A DNA stretch of 64,000 bases from Metellina segmentata (Eukaryota; Arthropoda; Arachnida; Araneae; Tetragnathidae), in the NCBI GenBank assembly GCA_947359465.1, contig OX375876.1, positions 118,911,444-118,975,443 of the forward strand, in the 5' to 3' direction. The notes beneath the pieces were generated by a model. The model was not told the origin of the DNA. It worked only from the letters and a program-made list of their open reading frames with translations, and searched no databases. Of this stretch, positions 11,723 to 23,054 are shown one piece after another (within the stretch, counting starts at the first letter, position 1; each line of letters starts with the position of its first letter). Position numbers and translations under genes: made by a program.

Positions 11723-12438
11723 CGATATGCCAAAGACGGGCGAGGATTAAAAAAAATTAAATTATTTATGTTGCCGCATTATATGGCACTTTAATAAAAG
11801 TTCCTATTTTTTATTCCGTTAAAATTTCATACCAAGTGTAATCCAAAAAGACAATCTTCACGTTCGCTCAGAAATCTCCCCTCTCGCGGTGGCAGACTTG
11901 CCCGAATCTACGAACAAGACTCACGCCGCGCTCGAATTTGCGAAATACGAGGTCCTAACAGGCGCCCTGCGAAGCATCAGACACAAGTGGCGAAACCAGT
12001 TTGGAGTTCACTAAACCACATGACAAATTCGACAAGAAATAAAACGAAGCCGTAAATAATAAAACAGAAAAGAACAGGCAGGGGGATGCAATGCCACTCA
12101 CGCGAGGGAAAAGGTGAAATTTTCTCCTGCAGATATACGATAAGTTGGGCGTCAATTTACAACAGAAGACAGGCAGTGGTGCGTCTCAAAGCGGCGATTA
12201 GTTCCTTCGGCGCGCCGCAGCTTTTCTTAACGGCTCGTAAATTGCTAAAAAACGATCTATCCGATTTTAAATAAGTGGTGGTTGGCTTGCAGAGGACCTT
12301 CCATGTACTGCAACGTATATTTGCCGAAATTGATTCAACAATCCTCTGGACAAGCGTCGGAATCAATTACGAGACCTAGCTGAGTAAACTGCCAATTGCA
12401 TTGGCAGAGAAATAGCTGCCGAAAAATTCTAGTCTAAA
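11723..12438. other. No recognisable feature
   Basis: Short frames on both strands without recognisable domains. Nothing assigned. Confidence 0.4.
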
Positions 12439-12489
12439 ACCGGGAACTTTTAACATATACGAGGATCGTATATGTTAAAAGTTCCCGGT
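12439..12489. repeat. Perfect hairpin, 24-bp stem and 3-base loop
   Basis: Left arm 12439-12462 and right arm 12466-12489 are exact reverse complements around GGA. The stem contains GGGAACTTTTAACATATAC. It is followed by repeated GTTAAC motifs (TAAAAGTTAAC). No enclosing transposon termini are recognised. Confidence 0.9.
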
Positions 12490-13566
12490 AAAAGTTAACC
12501 TGGTAACGGTTAAAAGTTAACGGTAAAAACGCTAACATGTGTGATTTGGAAAACTCTCTCTCAGTTTTATTCTCAACATAGTCTGTATCGAGGACACATG
12601 GTCCAGCGAGTTTAAAATTTTTTCACCTTTAGTTTCAGTTTAGCATTTGTCAAGGGGAGCAAAATTTGCACAGTCGGTGGCGATAATATCCTCACGAGCA
12701 AAATCTTGAAATTCGGGAACAATATGTCGCACACAGTCGACTCTAGAATATAGGGTGATTGGGGTTGCTTTGGGTTTCAAGGCAAAGACGGACAGACCGT
12801 GCCAAATGCAAGGTAACTCAACCCAGATTTAAAAAATAAGCAAACAGTTTAAAATAGTCTAATTAACAACAGAAAGTATATTTAAAATTAAATATTTACT
12901 GTCAGATGATATGAAGTAGTCTAGATGATACAAAAGGTGTAGGATAAACAATGTTCCGCAAGAAGGTCACCATTGGTGAAACAAATTATTAAGGCTAAAA
13001 ATAGAACTGAAGAAAATTGTGGTATCCCCATCTTAGTCTTGGACATTTTATTTCCAGTATGAAATTGAATTTTCATTGATGAATTATAATGCCGCAGCAA
13101 AGAGCGATGCACATACGGAGGGCATCCCAACACATCTGATAAAATAGGTGTAATGAGGTGTGCAAAAAAATCGTCGATATAAATGTCTAAGACACGTACA
13201 AGAAGTTAAAATAGGGTTTATAGAGAGATATTCTAGGCAAGGGTGGCACGATGGAATGGTTTCACCAACCAATAAATACCTGTATGTGACTCGAGAGCAG
13301 CCGATGTGAAGACGCGTTAAGATGACAGAGTAGGGTGAATGAGGAATTAAACCCTTGGGTACATTTAGTCATGTACTTGTTTTGCCTAAGTTACGGATGA
13401 CGTGTCTGATTCGACATTCAAACTAGAAGAAAAATAAACAAGTACACCCGTCAAAAAAAAACCCGACTCACCCGATCGCAACTGCACAATTTACATCACA
13501 GAACAAAACGAAAGGTAACAATCGATAAGGGTGAATGTTTTCTACAAATACCAGTATTTAAAATTT
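12490..13566. other. No recognisable feature
   Basis: No transposon end, RNA gene or convincing coding frame could be recognised. Confidence 0.4.
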
Positions 13567-13574
13567 GTCTAAAG

Positions 13575-15993
13575 CAGTGTTTCCCAACCTTTTTTGTGCC
13601 ATGCCCCACCTAAGCCTTTCTAAAATTCTTATGCCCCCCTATGTAACATATACATAAATTTTAATATTAAAAAATTGAATTGTTCACTCAAGAAACATAA
13701 ATGATAGGTTTTAGGAAGAAATCACTAGGAAATTGTTAACGAAACACAGTAAATAAATTTTCAAAACATATAATGAAAAACTGAAATTCAAATTCGAAAT
13801 AATTTTAATAAAGAGAGATTTTTCTATAATAATTTAATATTTTAATTTAGTGAGATCCTTGCGATTGCAGCACAGATATTTTATGTTAGGTTCCAATTTG
13901 GTTAGCTTCAGTCTCAAGTCTCCCCGTTGTGTTATATCCAGACGATTTCTTTTTTTTTACCAGTAAATCATTTACAGCACTAGATCCACACTCGGCTAAA
14001 TATGAAGATGGAAACGGTAACAATAGTTTTCTTGCACATTTGGTTGAATTTGGGTATTTGCTTTCTGTTTCCTCACAAAGCCATGCCATCGCTCCTTTTA
14101 TATTAAATAAAGTTTTAACTGACTCGTCATTTTGCATTTCTGCGAGTTCTTCTTGATACTGCATATTTGATATATCAGACAAATCCACTAACATTGGCTG
14201 CATCATCCATGTTGGAAAATAAATTTGTTTTAAATCAGAAAATCTTTCTTTTAAATCAGCCGATAGAATTTTCAGATGATCGACAATAACAAGTGAAGCA
14301 TTTACTTCACATTTTTGAAACCAATAAAACTGTTCAAAGTTTCTGTTGTTAATATATTTCTGACATAACTCAATAAGGGTAATGAAACCAAATATCTTCG
14401 CTTTTGTATCAACAAGAGTTTTATTTGTTCCTTGAAGTTGCTTATTTAATATATTTAGTTTTTCAAAGATATCGGCTAAATAACTCACAAATGATTTACC
14501 ACCGACTGTTAACAGATACTTCATTTCAGGTTTGTCGCTTAAAAAATCACTAAGCGCGCGCGTATCAAACTTTTCCATAAATCTTTTCAAGCAGTTCCCT
14601 TTAGAGAACCATCTTACTTCAGTGTGAAGTAAAAGTCTCACATGGTCTGCATTTTGTTCTTCACAAAATAGCTTGAAGAGACACTCACATTTGGCATTAG
14701 CTTTAATAGTATTGATACACTTTATTACTGAATGTAGTACTTCATTTAGAACAGGCGAGATGTTTTTAGCTACCAAGTTTTCCTTATGAATAACACAATG
14801 CACAAGAATCATTTCTGGATTCTCATCTTTTATCAATTTTAAGCAGTCATTTTTCTTGCCCATCATATTATTCATATATTACATATATATTATTTTCTTG
14901 CCCATATATTTCTCATTGGTATATTATTGACATCTAAGTATGTTTTTAGCTTAGTATATATACCTTTGGAGGTAGTGGTGCTTTCTAATCTTTTACAGAA
15001 CAACATAACTAGCCTCAAGAATACGATTATGAGTTGAAATGTGAGCATTAAATAGAGACTTTACTGTTGTCCTCTTTTCAAAATTTTTCTTTAAAGTTTG
15101 AAAGTAACTCAAATCTGAATTAATATGAGCATTATGTCTCGCCTTCAAATGTGCCTCAAGACAACCTCGTTTCATTGATTCGTTGGTCAAGAATTACTGC
15201 CATGAAAGACAAAAAGGAAACCGCTCATCGTGGTTAGCAGGTATGAACCCAAATTTTAAATATTCCTCTGAATATTGACGAACTTTTTTCTTGCATGCAC
15301 CACTCATTTTACTATGGGCTGAAAGAAATATATATAAGATCAATTAAAAACTAAAACTAAAGTATGTGTTTAAATTAATTTAATGTGACATAGAGTAAAC
15401 GTGCATATTTATTTAAATGTATATAACACATTTACCACCCCGCCACTGCAAAATAACATATTTTTTCCAGTTGACAAATTTTTCAGGAAAATTAAGCTTC
15501 TAAAATTAAAATAAACAAAAATAAAATCAAATATTTTTCCAATTATATCTATACAATGTATATATTTTTTAAATCAAGGAGACTTTTACAACAGTTTTTA
15601 CAGACGCCTATTTCAAATTAACACCAACTGAATGCGGCGAAATACTACTGAAGTTGCGACGGGCCGTTCAGAAGCGAACAACTGCGTTGTTTAGCGAGAT
15701 TTTAAAGCGTCAGGGGGTCCACGCGGAGCCTGCCGTCTGCCGCAGGGAGGTTAACGACGCCGCCAAAAACACAGTTGATATTTTGGTCTCGTCAAACGAA
15801 TTTATAATATTTATTGGCAGCAATTATTTAAGAATTTGCTTTTTTCTTTCAAATTTGGCACCGAAATCCAGCATTGCATTTAAATGGCCTGGAGCAAAAG
15901 GGTTAAACTCATGTCGAGTCCATTTTCGAATTGCCCCCTTTAACAATCAAATTGCCCCCCTGTGAGGCGTGGGCCCCACGTTGGGAAACATTG
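13575..15993 (-). mobile_element. hAT transposon, near full length but inactive
   Basis: A 2.4-kb element with hAT-type ends: CAGTGTTTCCCAACC on the left and, from the right, CAATGTTTCCCAACG. The 8-bp target duplication GTCTAAAG is exact at 13567-13574 and 15994-16001. It carries a decayed BED-finger transposase on the minus strand (13834-15307). The CAGTGTTTCCCAACCTTTT start is like that of Charlie-type hAT elements. Confidence 0.93.
13834..15307 (-). pseudogene. BED-finger hAT transposase, broken (SCAND3/ZBED-like)
   Basis: The hAT transposase binds element ends and carries out cut-and-paste in the nucleus. The likely start is the ATG at 15307 (MSGACKKKVRQYSEEYLKFGF), followed by a BED zinc-finger-like region with a TAA stop after FPFCLSWQ, then ECLEAHLKARHN-like residues and YFQTLKKNFEKR. 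About 150-200 residues expected between the BED region and the core are missing (about 14875-14993). The 329-codon core (13886-14875) has VHCVIHKENLVAK, TEVRWFSKGNCLKRF and, near the C-terminus, LPFPSSYLAECGSSAVNDLL, the hAT dimerisation region. A frameshift at a lysine-coding A-run near 13951 separates that from an alternative frame continuing RLDITQRGDLRLKLTKLEP to a stop at 13834. Damage: one early stop, an internal deletion, at least one frameshift. Confidence 0.85.
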
Positions 15994-16119
15994 GTCTAAA
16001 GGGTCGTCTTAATGTTAAATTGGGTGCTCCAATACGAACCCCCATCTTTTATCACAAATTTCCGATTCTACACACAATTTCAGGCGGATTTGATGAAAAA
16101 ATAATGAAAAATGGCGTAA

Positions 16120-16870
16120 AATTGTGTCAATGGCCCATAAGTCCATTGACTCCCAGAAAATCAAACACCATAACAGGGGTCAGAGTAGATATCCTCTCTA
16201 GAGGTCCATGCACGGTTCAAGATGTTCTCAGCAGTGGCCGGCAGGGCGAGACACTTGGTACATGTGGCGAAAACCTTTTCTCCACAAAGAAAAGAACGAA
16301 AGGCTCTTGAGCTGACCACTGGCAAGACGAGAGAGCGCACACTTGGAGCCTCTCGAGCAAGGGACAGCATCTTACCAAGGGCTTCTTACCCAGATACCAA
16401 TGGTGAACAGGAGGCTCCAGCCACTTCGCCACTAAACGGGATTTTTCCAGGTAGGTGAGCGCAGAAGAAGAGACTGGGAAATCCGCATCCTTCCTTGGCG
16501 AAGCTTGTCTGCCATTTCGTTGTCGTGAATGTCTACATGGGAAGGAATCCATTGCAAGTTGACCTCGTGGCACGACTCAAGGAGTACGATTCCAGTGTTT
16601 ACTAAAGACAGTATAAATCCATGGGTTGGTTGTTTTCGGGTTTCATGGCGCAAGGGCCATACCTGGCCAAGCTGCGCCAAACACAAGACAGGCAACACAA
16701 TGAGACAGGGGAAAAAAGGCAGAAGGGTAGGCAAAGGTATAAACTCCATGGGAGAAGAAAAGATCGCTAGAGTACCTTGGGTCTGTGAAGCCCGTGCACA
16801 CCTAAAGGAGACGTGTCCCTGAGAGGGGAGATCCATTGGCAAAGCGGCTATTCCTGTGAAAGGAAACATA
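16120..16870 (-). pseudogene. LINE remnant: RNase H end and terminal zinc-knuckle-like region
   Basis: Minus-strand pieces in at least two frames. HEVNLQWIPSHVDIHDNEMA (about 16520-16580) is the C-terminal part of an RNase H domain, with the DNEMAD segment holding a conserved Asp. Downstream, another frame gives FLCGEKVFATCTKCLALPAT (about 16210-16290), resembling the Cys-rich tail after RNase H in several arthropod non-LTR retrotransposons. Frameshifts and stops make it non-functional. A dispersed repeat (16622-16790) interrupts the upstream part. It differs from the jockey-like LINE at 60757, whose class usually lacks RNase H. Confidence 0.7.
16622..16790. repeat. Dispersed repeat, GGCGC-hairpin family, copy 1
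   Basis: Contains GGTTGGTTGTTTTCGGG, then ATGGCGCAAGGGCCA and TGGCCAAGCTGCGCC (near-complementary arms), then AACACAAGACAGGCAACACA. Related sequence occurs at 21835 and 22288. It lies inside the RNase H region of the LINE remnant, so it was probably inserted there. Confidence 0.6.
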
Positions 16871-17533
16871 CTGTTTCCATGTTCATCTGAAGTCCTCGAT
16901 TATAGAAAACGTAAAGTTTGCGCTTGACAGGGTGCGACAAAGATTCGAGGAACAGCTCCTCCCAGTGTTCACAATCCTACTGTGAGACCCTTTCGGCCAC
17001 ATTCATTCGTCTCGAGTTAACCGTCGAGTGTTAAATCGCGGATCATCAAGAACCGTATTCTCAAAGGACGGGTAAGTGACTCACGGATTAAAATGATACC
17101 CTCGCTGTGAGTGGCTACTACCATCCATACAGGATCACGTGATATTGTTTACATTTGTTACGACGCCCGAATCTGCATTCATGGTAATCAAGCACGTACT
17201 TCGCCGCAGAATTGATTCCAAATTGTGATTTTAATGGAACGCATACGGCATTTTAATTTGAGTTTGGATAAGGAAATGCAGAGGTATTTGATTTCAAATT
17301 GGATTTTTATGGAAACCTAAATTTTGCAAGATGCACAATGCCTTGACAAATTAATGTAATCCGATAATCTTTGTACTTGACAGTGTGAGTGTGCGTTGGT
17401 GTTAAGTGAAGTAAGATTTGCATTGTCAATTTTCCTTCATTTTCGTAATAAATCAACAAAATAATTTTTATTTCAAGACGAATTTGCATCTGCCATGGTC
17501 ATATTCTGCCGCTCGCTCTGTCATTGGGTTGGA
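16871..17533. other. No recognisable feature
   Basis: Short frames without recognisable domains; nothing assigned. Confidence 0.4.
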
Positions 17534-17588
17534 CCAATACCTCCTAGAGATAAGGAGGATAATACCTCTTATCTCTAGGAGGTATTGG
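17534..17588. repeat. Perfect hairpin, 21-bp stem and 13-base loop
   Basis: CCAATACCTCCTAGAGATAA begins the left arm (17534-17554). The exact reverse complement occupies 17568-17588. The loop is GAGGATAATACCT, so part of the loop also repeats the arm (AGG/CCT). No surrounding element is identified. Confidence 0.88.
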
Positions 17589-17984
17589 TTGTACTCTGGC
17601 GAGCCAGAATATAGTGCGAATCAGACAACATCTGGGCAGATTTATATCATAAAATGTAACCACGTCATTGTTCCGATTTATAAAAGATCAGATGATTGCG
17701 CGTAATCGCAAGAATACCTACTGTAATTTAGCACAGAATGAAGTGATTTTTTTTTATTGCAATCATTTAAATGCACTCCCACGTCTCGTCTACTGTGATA
17801 ACAATTTCCCATCTTTCAACAGCTAAATGCTTCTCATACAGAATTCTACAGCGAGTTCTGCAATATGTCGTGGAGATAGACGATGAACATTGTATTTTTT
17901 GGCCTTTCTAAGATTCAAATCACTTGTCAATTATTTTATTTACAGTTGAAACTGAACATTTTAATGACTTTACAATGCTACTTT

Positions 17985-18439
17985 AGAGCTAGGTGCACAC
18001 ATCCGGTTTTTCAACGTGGGGCGCCACTGCTGCACCGAAGCCCAACTATGCACACATAACCGTGAAATGACGCACGAACTCATTTCGCGCCATTTACGAA
18101 AAATATTCTATCGAAGAAAACGTGTTTATTTTGCTTACTTGGTGTATAAAAAGAATATTTTGAAACAAAATAGACGTTACTGGACACAACCATTTATTAA
18201 TTATTATTTATCTTCCATTTATTTATGAAAACAAGGTACTTCAGAACGGAGACGCATGTACGGCGAGCTACGGCGCCGTGGGGAACTGTGTCACAAATTA
18301 CACGCAAGTTCGACATGCGTCGCCGCAGCGGTGCCGGAGGCATGTGTGCACTGCTCCATTGGATCTAATGTATTTCAGAACGCACTTGCGTTGCGGTAGC
18401 GGCGCCGCACGTTGAAAAACCGAATGTGTGCACCGGGCC
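17985..18439. mobile_element. PIF/Harbinger-type MITE, copy 2
   Basis: The left terminus reads GAGCTAGGTGCACACATCCGG-like sequence and the right terminus is the complement of GGCCCGGTGCACACATTCGG. The interior matches the 9781 and 44441 copies (CGGCGCC blocks, TTCAACGTG, TTTCGCGCCATTTACG). The right flank is TAA; the left flank is TTA-like, so the TSD is imperfect. No coding content. Confidence 0.82.
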
Positions 18440-18992
18440 TAACTTGGAAGATTGTCTTTTAAAATTAAAGATCTTACTTTACAAATATTCTCAGAAATTC
18501 TTTTCTGTTTTAGATGTGTAATTGGAAGTATTTTTCCTCTTGTATTAATAATATTATCGTACCTTTAGATATCGAAAAACCATGACTTTTACAACATTTT
18601 GAATAAATGAATAAGCATAATTCTTTTAGGAAAGAGCGAAAACATAGCCTTCCATCTTACTTATTTAAAAACGCCATTTTGAAAGTGACAAATTCTGAAT
18701 CATCAGACGCTGTACTTTAACTATTTAACTGATGCGAAAATAAAATTGTTTCGCAGCATACGATCTTTTTACAGCTCATCAAAATCGTTCAAAAAAATGT
18801 CTGAACAGCCTTTGTACTAGGAACACTTTAAGCGTAAAATATGTAAATAGTATACATGACATTCGGAATTATAAATAAATGTTTGAAAGACACCCCTGAA
18901 GAAGCGTCCTGCGTAGAGGTTCCCTATACAGTTGGGAAAAGAACCGACTGTGACATATGGACGGCTTAAAGTTACAGTGGTGTAAGTCACTT
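18440..18992. other. No recognisable feature
   Basis: A+T-rich sequence; nothing assigned. Confidence 0.4.
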
Positions 18993-19120
18993 GACACAGA
19001 AACCAGGTGTAATATAACCAAATTTAACTAAAGATAAAAAATTAGACACAGAAACTAGGTGTAATATAACCAAATTTAACTAAAGATAATTAAAAAATTA
19101 GACACAGAAACCAGATCTAG
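18993..19120 (+). repeat. Tandem repeat, 52-56-bp unit, about 2.3 copies
   Basis: Units start with GACACAGAAAC(C/T)AGGTG at 18993 and 19045, with a partial unit at 19101. Each full unit continues TAATATAACCAAATTTAACT and AAAGATAA. Confidence 0.88.
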
Positions 19121-20253
19121 ATAAATCAATCTTTTAACTGAAAACGTGAAGTAAGTCGGATCTTTATTCAACGTCCAACTGATGGCAGTAGAATTTCTGT
19201 CTTTTTTTTTTCTTTCGCAAAGTTCCAGTACAAAACAAATGCACGCAACATATGCAAGAAGCACAAGTCCCAGGTGATTTGTAAAGGGAACTACTGAAAA
19301 AAGTTAGTAATCGATTTTTAACCTTTTGAATACTATTCACAAATTCCTTCAACTTTGGACTCGGTCCAAGACATGGAACCGTTCAAGCTTAAAATAAACG
19401 GATTTATCTGAGGGAAAACTTCCAGCATTCTCATCCAATCCACTCTAACAATTACTAACCGATTTAAGAGGTAAGTGCGAAGAAATTTATAAAAGTTAAC
19501 TCAAGTCAAAAATAAAGACCTGCATTATGTTGATAAAATTCGGGTGGCAATTAACTATAGCTTAATTTAAATTCAAAAAGTTGCTGACTCGCTTAAAAAG
19601 AAGGAACGCTCGGGATATTAAAAATATCTTGATTACACGCACCGTTGATTGAAGAACAAATTCTGCCCCGATGTATCAAAGATGAGCTCCTTAAAGTGAT
19701 GTATTTCTAAATAGGTGGATAGCTTGAACCCTAGAGTGGAAATTTTAGGAATCTTTATTTTAAGTTGCCTACAAGCGGCTACCATTAGGCAGCAAAATGG
19801 CAAGTACGGCATTAACATTACTATTGTGATGGTGTACTCCAAATTAATAACTAGGCCTGTATTCTTAGTTGTTTAAATATTTATTGCTAAAAAATTGTGC
19901 TCATCTCAACTCTATTTCAAATCTGTAATATTTTTACAATTTGGGATACACTAAAAAAATATTAAAATTTTACAGCATCTAAAAATAACTAATTTGGGGT
20001 TTAAGACCTATAAAAACCCAAAATGACCTTAATAGCTAAAAACGACCTACAATGATTTTGAAATCTACAAAAAACCTTTTTTGAGATAATTCAACTTCAA
20101 GAGCATTTTGAGCACTATACCTGCAAACCAGAAGAGAAACAAAAATGCGTTTATAAATTGAAATAATCAAGGAATGGCTTCTTATATTTTACTTAAGAAA
20201 AAGGGAAAATATCACTTTGTAGATTTGGTCTTTGTGTAGTCTTGTTTTATAAG
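19121..20253. other. No recognisable feature
   Basis: A+T-rich sequence with short unconvincing frames; nothing assigned. Confidence 0.4.
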
Positions 20254-20590
20254 CTAGCAGCCACTGCGTGGCATTGCCCGTGCCCGTTTGCTTAGCAAAC
20301 CAACACCACTTGCAACGCCGTGATGTAAGATATTAATCTGGTGTAAAATTTTCAGCAGATTTAAAATCCGTTGAAATTTTTACTCCATATTTAACGGTCT
20401 AGGAGATAGAAAAAAGAACTGTGACTACAGTTAAAAGATTTATCGTCTGGCTGGAAAAACATTCCTCCGCGCAAAATCAAAGCGGAATTGAAAAAAAAAA
20501 AAAAAAATTCTGAGCGTTCTCCGGTTAGATGGAAAAAACTTGGCATGGTACCAAGGATGACTGCAAGGTCACGTGGGCAGAAAAGTCAAG
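20254..20590 (-). mobile_element. Helitron fragment (3' half)
   Basis: The left side retains the 3' terminus AGCCACTGCGTGGC (minus orientation), followed by the family interior CAGATTTAAAATCCG and TAACGGTCTAGGAGATAG. The 5' TCTCTA end is missing: the match stops near 20590, just before a MITE terminus at 20632. Confidence 0.8.
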
Positions 20591-20631
20591 ATTGGGGTTG
20601 TTCTTCTATTTTACTTAGTATATACGACTAG

Positions 20632-20655
20632 ACATCGCAAGTGGAGGCCTAGTCT
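20632..20655. mobile_element. Isolated MITE terminus
   Basis: CATCGCAAGTGGAGGCCTAG equals the terminus of the foldback MITE at 55383-56062. The rest of the element is not recognised here. Confidence 0.55.
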
Positions 20656-20924
20656 TGCCTTATCTAGCTCCTTGCCTAGGAGCCTAGCCTTAGCTCCAAA
20701 CGTTAAACGTTACAGTTTTACTAAACGTGATAACTACACACGATTGTAGAAAATTTAACATCAGGACACAATTACATTCGAAGCACACACAGATAAAGTT
20801 ATGCTGCACAAAACCTCAAGGTTAATGGAAGGAATTTCCATGTTTCAGTGGGTTTGCCCCGACATGCAAGTTGAAGGTGCCCTGTCTGTTGCCGTAGAAA
20901 CGGACCTGTTCTATTTTCCATAGG

Positions 20925-21100
20925 GGTCGTCGTGGCCTAGTGAGTATGCCCACTTCACTAGCAACCTGCTAGTTGTAGTCTGCGCAGGTTCAATTCCTCC
21001 CTGAGTGAATTTCTCTCTATGGCATCAGTAAAACTTTCCTAGTGTAAATGCACACTTTGTCCAGCAAGGCCAATATAGTCACTCAAAGTGCAAAAGGTAG
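20925..21100 (+). mobile_element. Third tRNA-like SINE (candidate)
   Basis: GTGGCCTAGTGAGTATG resembles a tRNA A-box region and GGTTCAATTCC is a near-consensus B box about 50 bases downstream, the spacing of a polymerase III promoter. The following sequence (TTCTCTCTATGGCATCAG...) is unlike families A and B. It does not fold as a canonical tRNA gene by eye. A SINE head is more likely than a functional tRNA. No TSD was identified. Confidence 0.55.
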
Positions 21101-21834
21101 AACGTCCAAAATTCCATTTTTTCTTTTTTATTATAGTAGCTGTATGTAGCATTTTGTGATTTCCACCTGGTGACAAAATCTGTCATCAGCTTATCCAATA
21201 AAGCTGCAATCAAATCATAAGGAAACTATTAGTTTTTATGCTCTCCTGAAAAATGCAGTTTTTAGACATACGACTTTTGAGTGATGATATGTCCCTTGCG
21301 ATATAAAAACGAACCCAATCAACTAAAGAATGGAATTTACAGTATACTTTCTTATCTAAATCTCTTACACAGACCTCATGAATGAGAATTTTGTTGATTC
21401 ATGAGGTCTATTTCTTTGCAAAGATCTCAATAACAGGAGTTTCGGAGGCTTCCCTGCATGAACCCCAGTAGAGCAGCGAAAAGGTATTCACAGAGCAACT
21501 GTTAAGATATCTCTCTATATTAAAAAGAAGTTACTGCAGCCGCCGCAGGATTGAAAACTCGCATTTTTCGACGTTTTCCCGAGAAAGTAACATGGTTTGT
21601 TAAAAATTGTACAGGGAACAAGATGAAGAAGATTTTTTTCTTATGCGGCAATTAGTTTAGGGTGCATTATGTGTCTAGTGGAGATTCCTGAATAACAAAT
21701 GGATGTAGGATTACTTTGCTTAAACCACATTTATAAAAGATAATACTACCTTGTATTGCACTTATAAATGCAAATGATAAACTCTTGAGAAGAGAAGCAG
21801 AATTATCTCAAGCAGGGTTAGAAATTAGGTTGGT
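21101..21834. other. No recognisable feature
   Basis: Nothing assigned. A short inverted CTCATGAATGA/TTCATGAGGTC pair lies at 21374-21408. Confidence 0.4.
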
Positions 21835-21980
21835 TTGTTTATAGCATTTTATGGAGCATGGACCATTTGGACCATGGTGCGCCAAACTCAAGATAGGCCA
21901 AGTAATGGACATGTGTGTACACAAAGGAAGTTTTACTGATATATAAGGCAAAAATACGCCATGGGAGGAGTTAAAAATTA
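21835..21980. repeat. Dispersed repeat, GGCGC-hairpin family, diverged copy 2
   Basis: TGCGCCAAACTCAAGATAGG and AATACGCCATGGGAGGAG parallel the 16622 copy. More decayed and without clear ends. Confidence 0.45.
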
Positions 21981-22287
21981 GGAGCAGAAAATCAAGAGTC
22001 AATAGCCACCTAAGTTCTTTTTCTGTCGCCAAATTGCTCTACTGGGAAACTATTTCAAAATATATTGTGTTAACTTGGACGGGTATCGACACAGTATAAT
22101 TAATGACTTGGACCTAAACTGATTCGCATTTTGGGTGCCTTTTTCTCTTTAAGGACTAGGTTTTGTTTTGGATTGTTGTTTTACATTTCCACAGTGCACA
22201 TCTCTCTCTCTCTCGTTAAGTAATATACACCGCATTATAGACATCTTTGTATAATATACTGATAAATTAGACTATAGATTGTCAGAG

Positions 22288-22460
22288 GATGTTGGTTGGT
22301 TGTTTGGTTTTCTGCGCCAAACAGAAGAAAGACAGACAGACAACACAATATTAAAGAAAATACAAAAAGCATAAAAGGTAGGTGAGGGTCAAAATGAAAG
22401 GGAAGAAAGATCAGTCAGGGCTGAGATTCTCAGAGAGAATAAACGGTTCATTGGTTAGAA
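22288..22460. repeat. Dispersed repeat, GGCGC-hairpin family, copy 3
   Basis: GGTTGGTTGTTTGGTTTTCT, then TGCGCCAAACAGAAGA and GACAGACAACACAAT match the order of motifs in the 16622 copy. The central hairpin is deleted. Confidence 0.5.
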
Positions 22461-22990
22461 TTTGCATCATCCAAACGAAAACATTCATGAAACTTAGGCG
22501 TTAAAAATGATTCGTTCCAAAACCTCGATCGTCGAAACGAGACATGACGGTGCTGGAATGCGACTAACCACCGCTAATTTCGAATCCTGATCTCCAATAT
22601 TTAAACATTCTCGTTCTGTTTTAAAAGAATCTCGCTTTTATAACCTCGTTTCTACCCATTTAAATCCTCCTAATTGTGGGTATGATTGTATTATGTCGGG
22701 AACAGAAACGACAAACCATTAAACTTGTTAATCTTTCCTTGGCAGTTCGCCCAAGAGTAGTTTCACAGTTGTGTTTGACAGTGGTATATTGATAACTTTG
22801 CTTTAGAATTCCTCTTCGCATTTCCCTTTCCTTTCCCGAAGTCATTTAACATAGCACGTCGGGTGATGAACAGGGGGCGTGGTCCCATAGATAGTAAATG
22901 AAGTATTCTGAAATCAGCAGAGCCATGCATCGGGTATATGCGCTCAAATTTCCCAATCACTAATAAATACTGACGAGTCATTACTCACAT
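22461..22990. other. No recognisable feature
   Basis: Unassigned sequence up to the Tc1 element. Confidence 0.4.
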
Positions 22991-23054
22991 TATACACTGA
23001 AAAGACAAAAGCATTTGGACATTGCATGTTTTTCAGAAAAAGTGCTTTATCATT

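Noticed and set aside
20930..21005. Functional tRNA gene
   Set aside because: A- and B-box-like motifs are present, but the acceptor and anticodon stems do not pair convincingly by eye.
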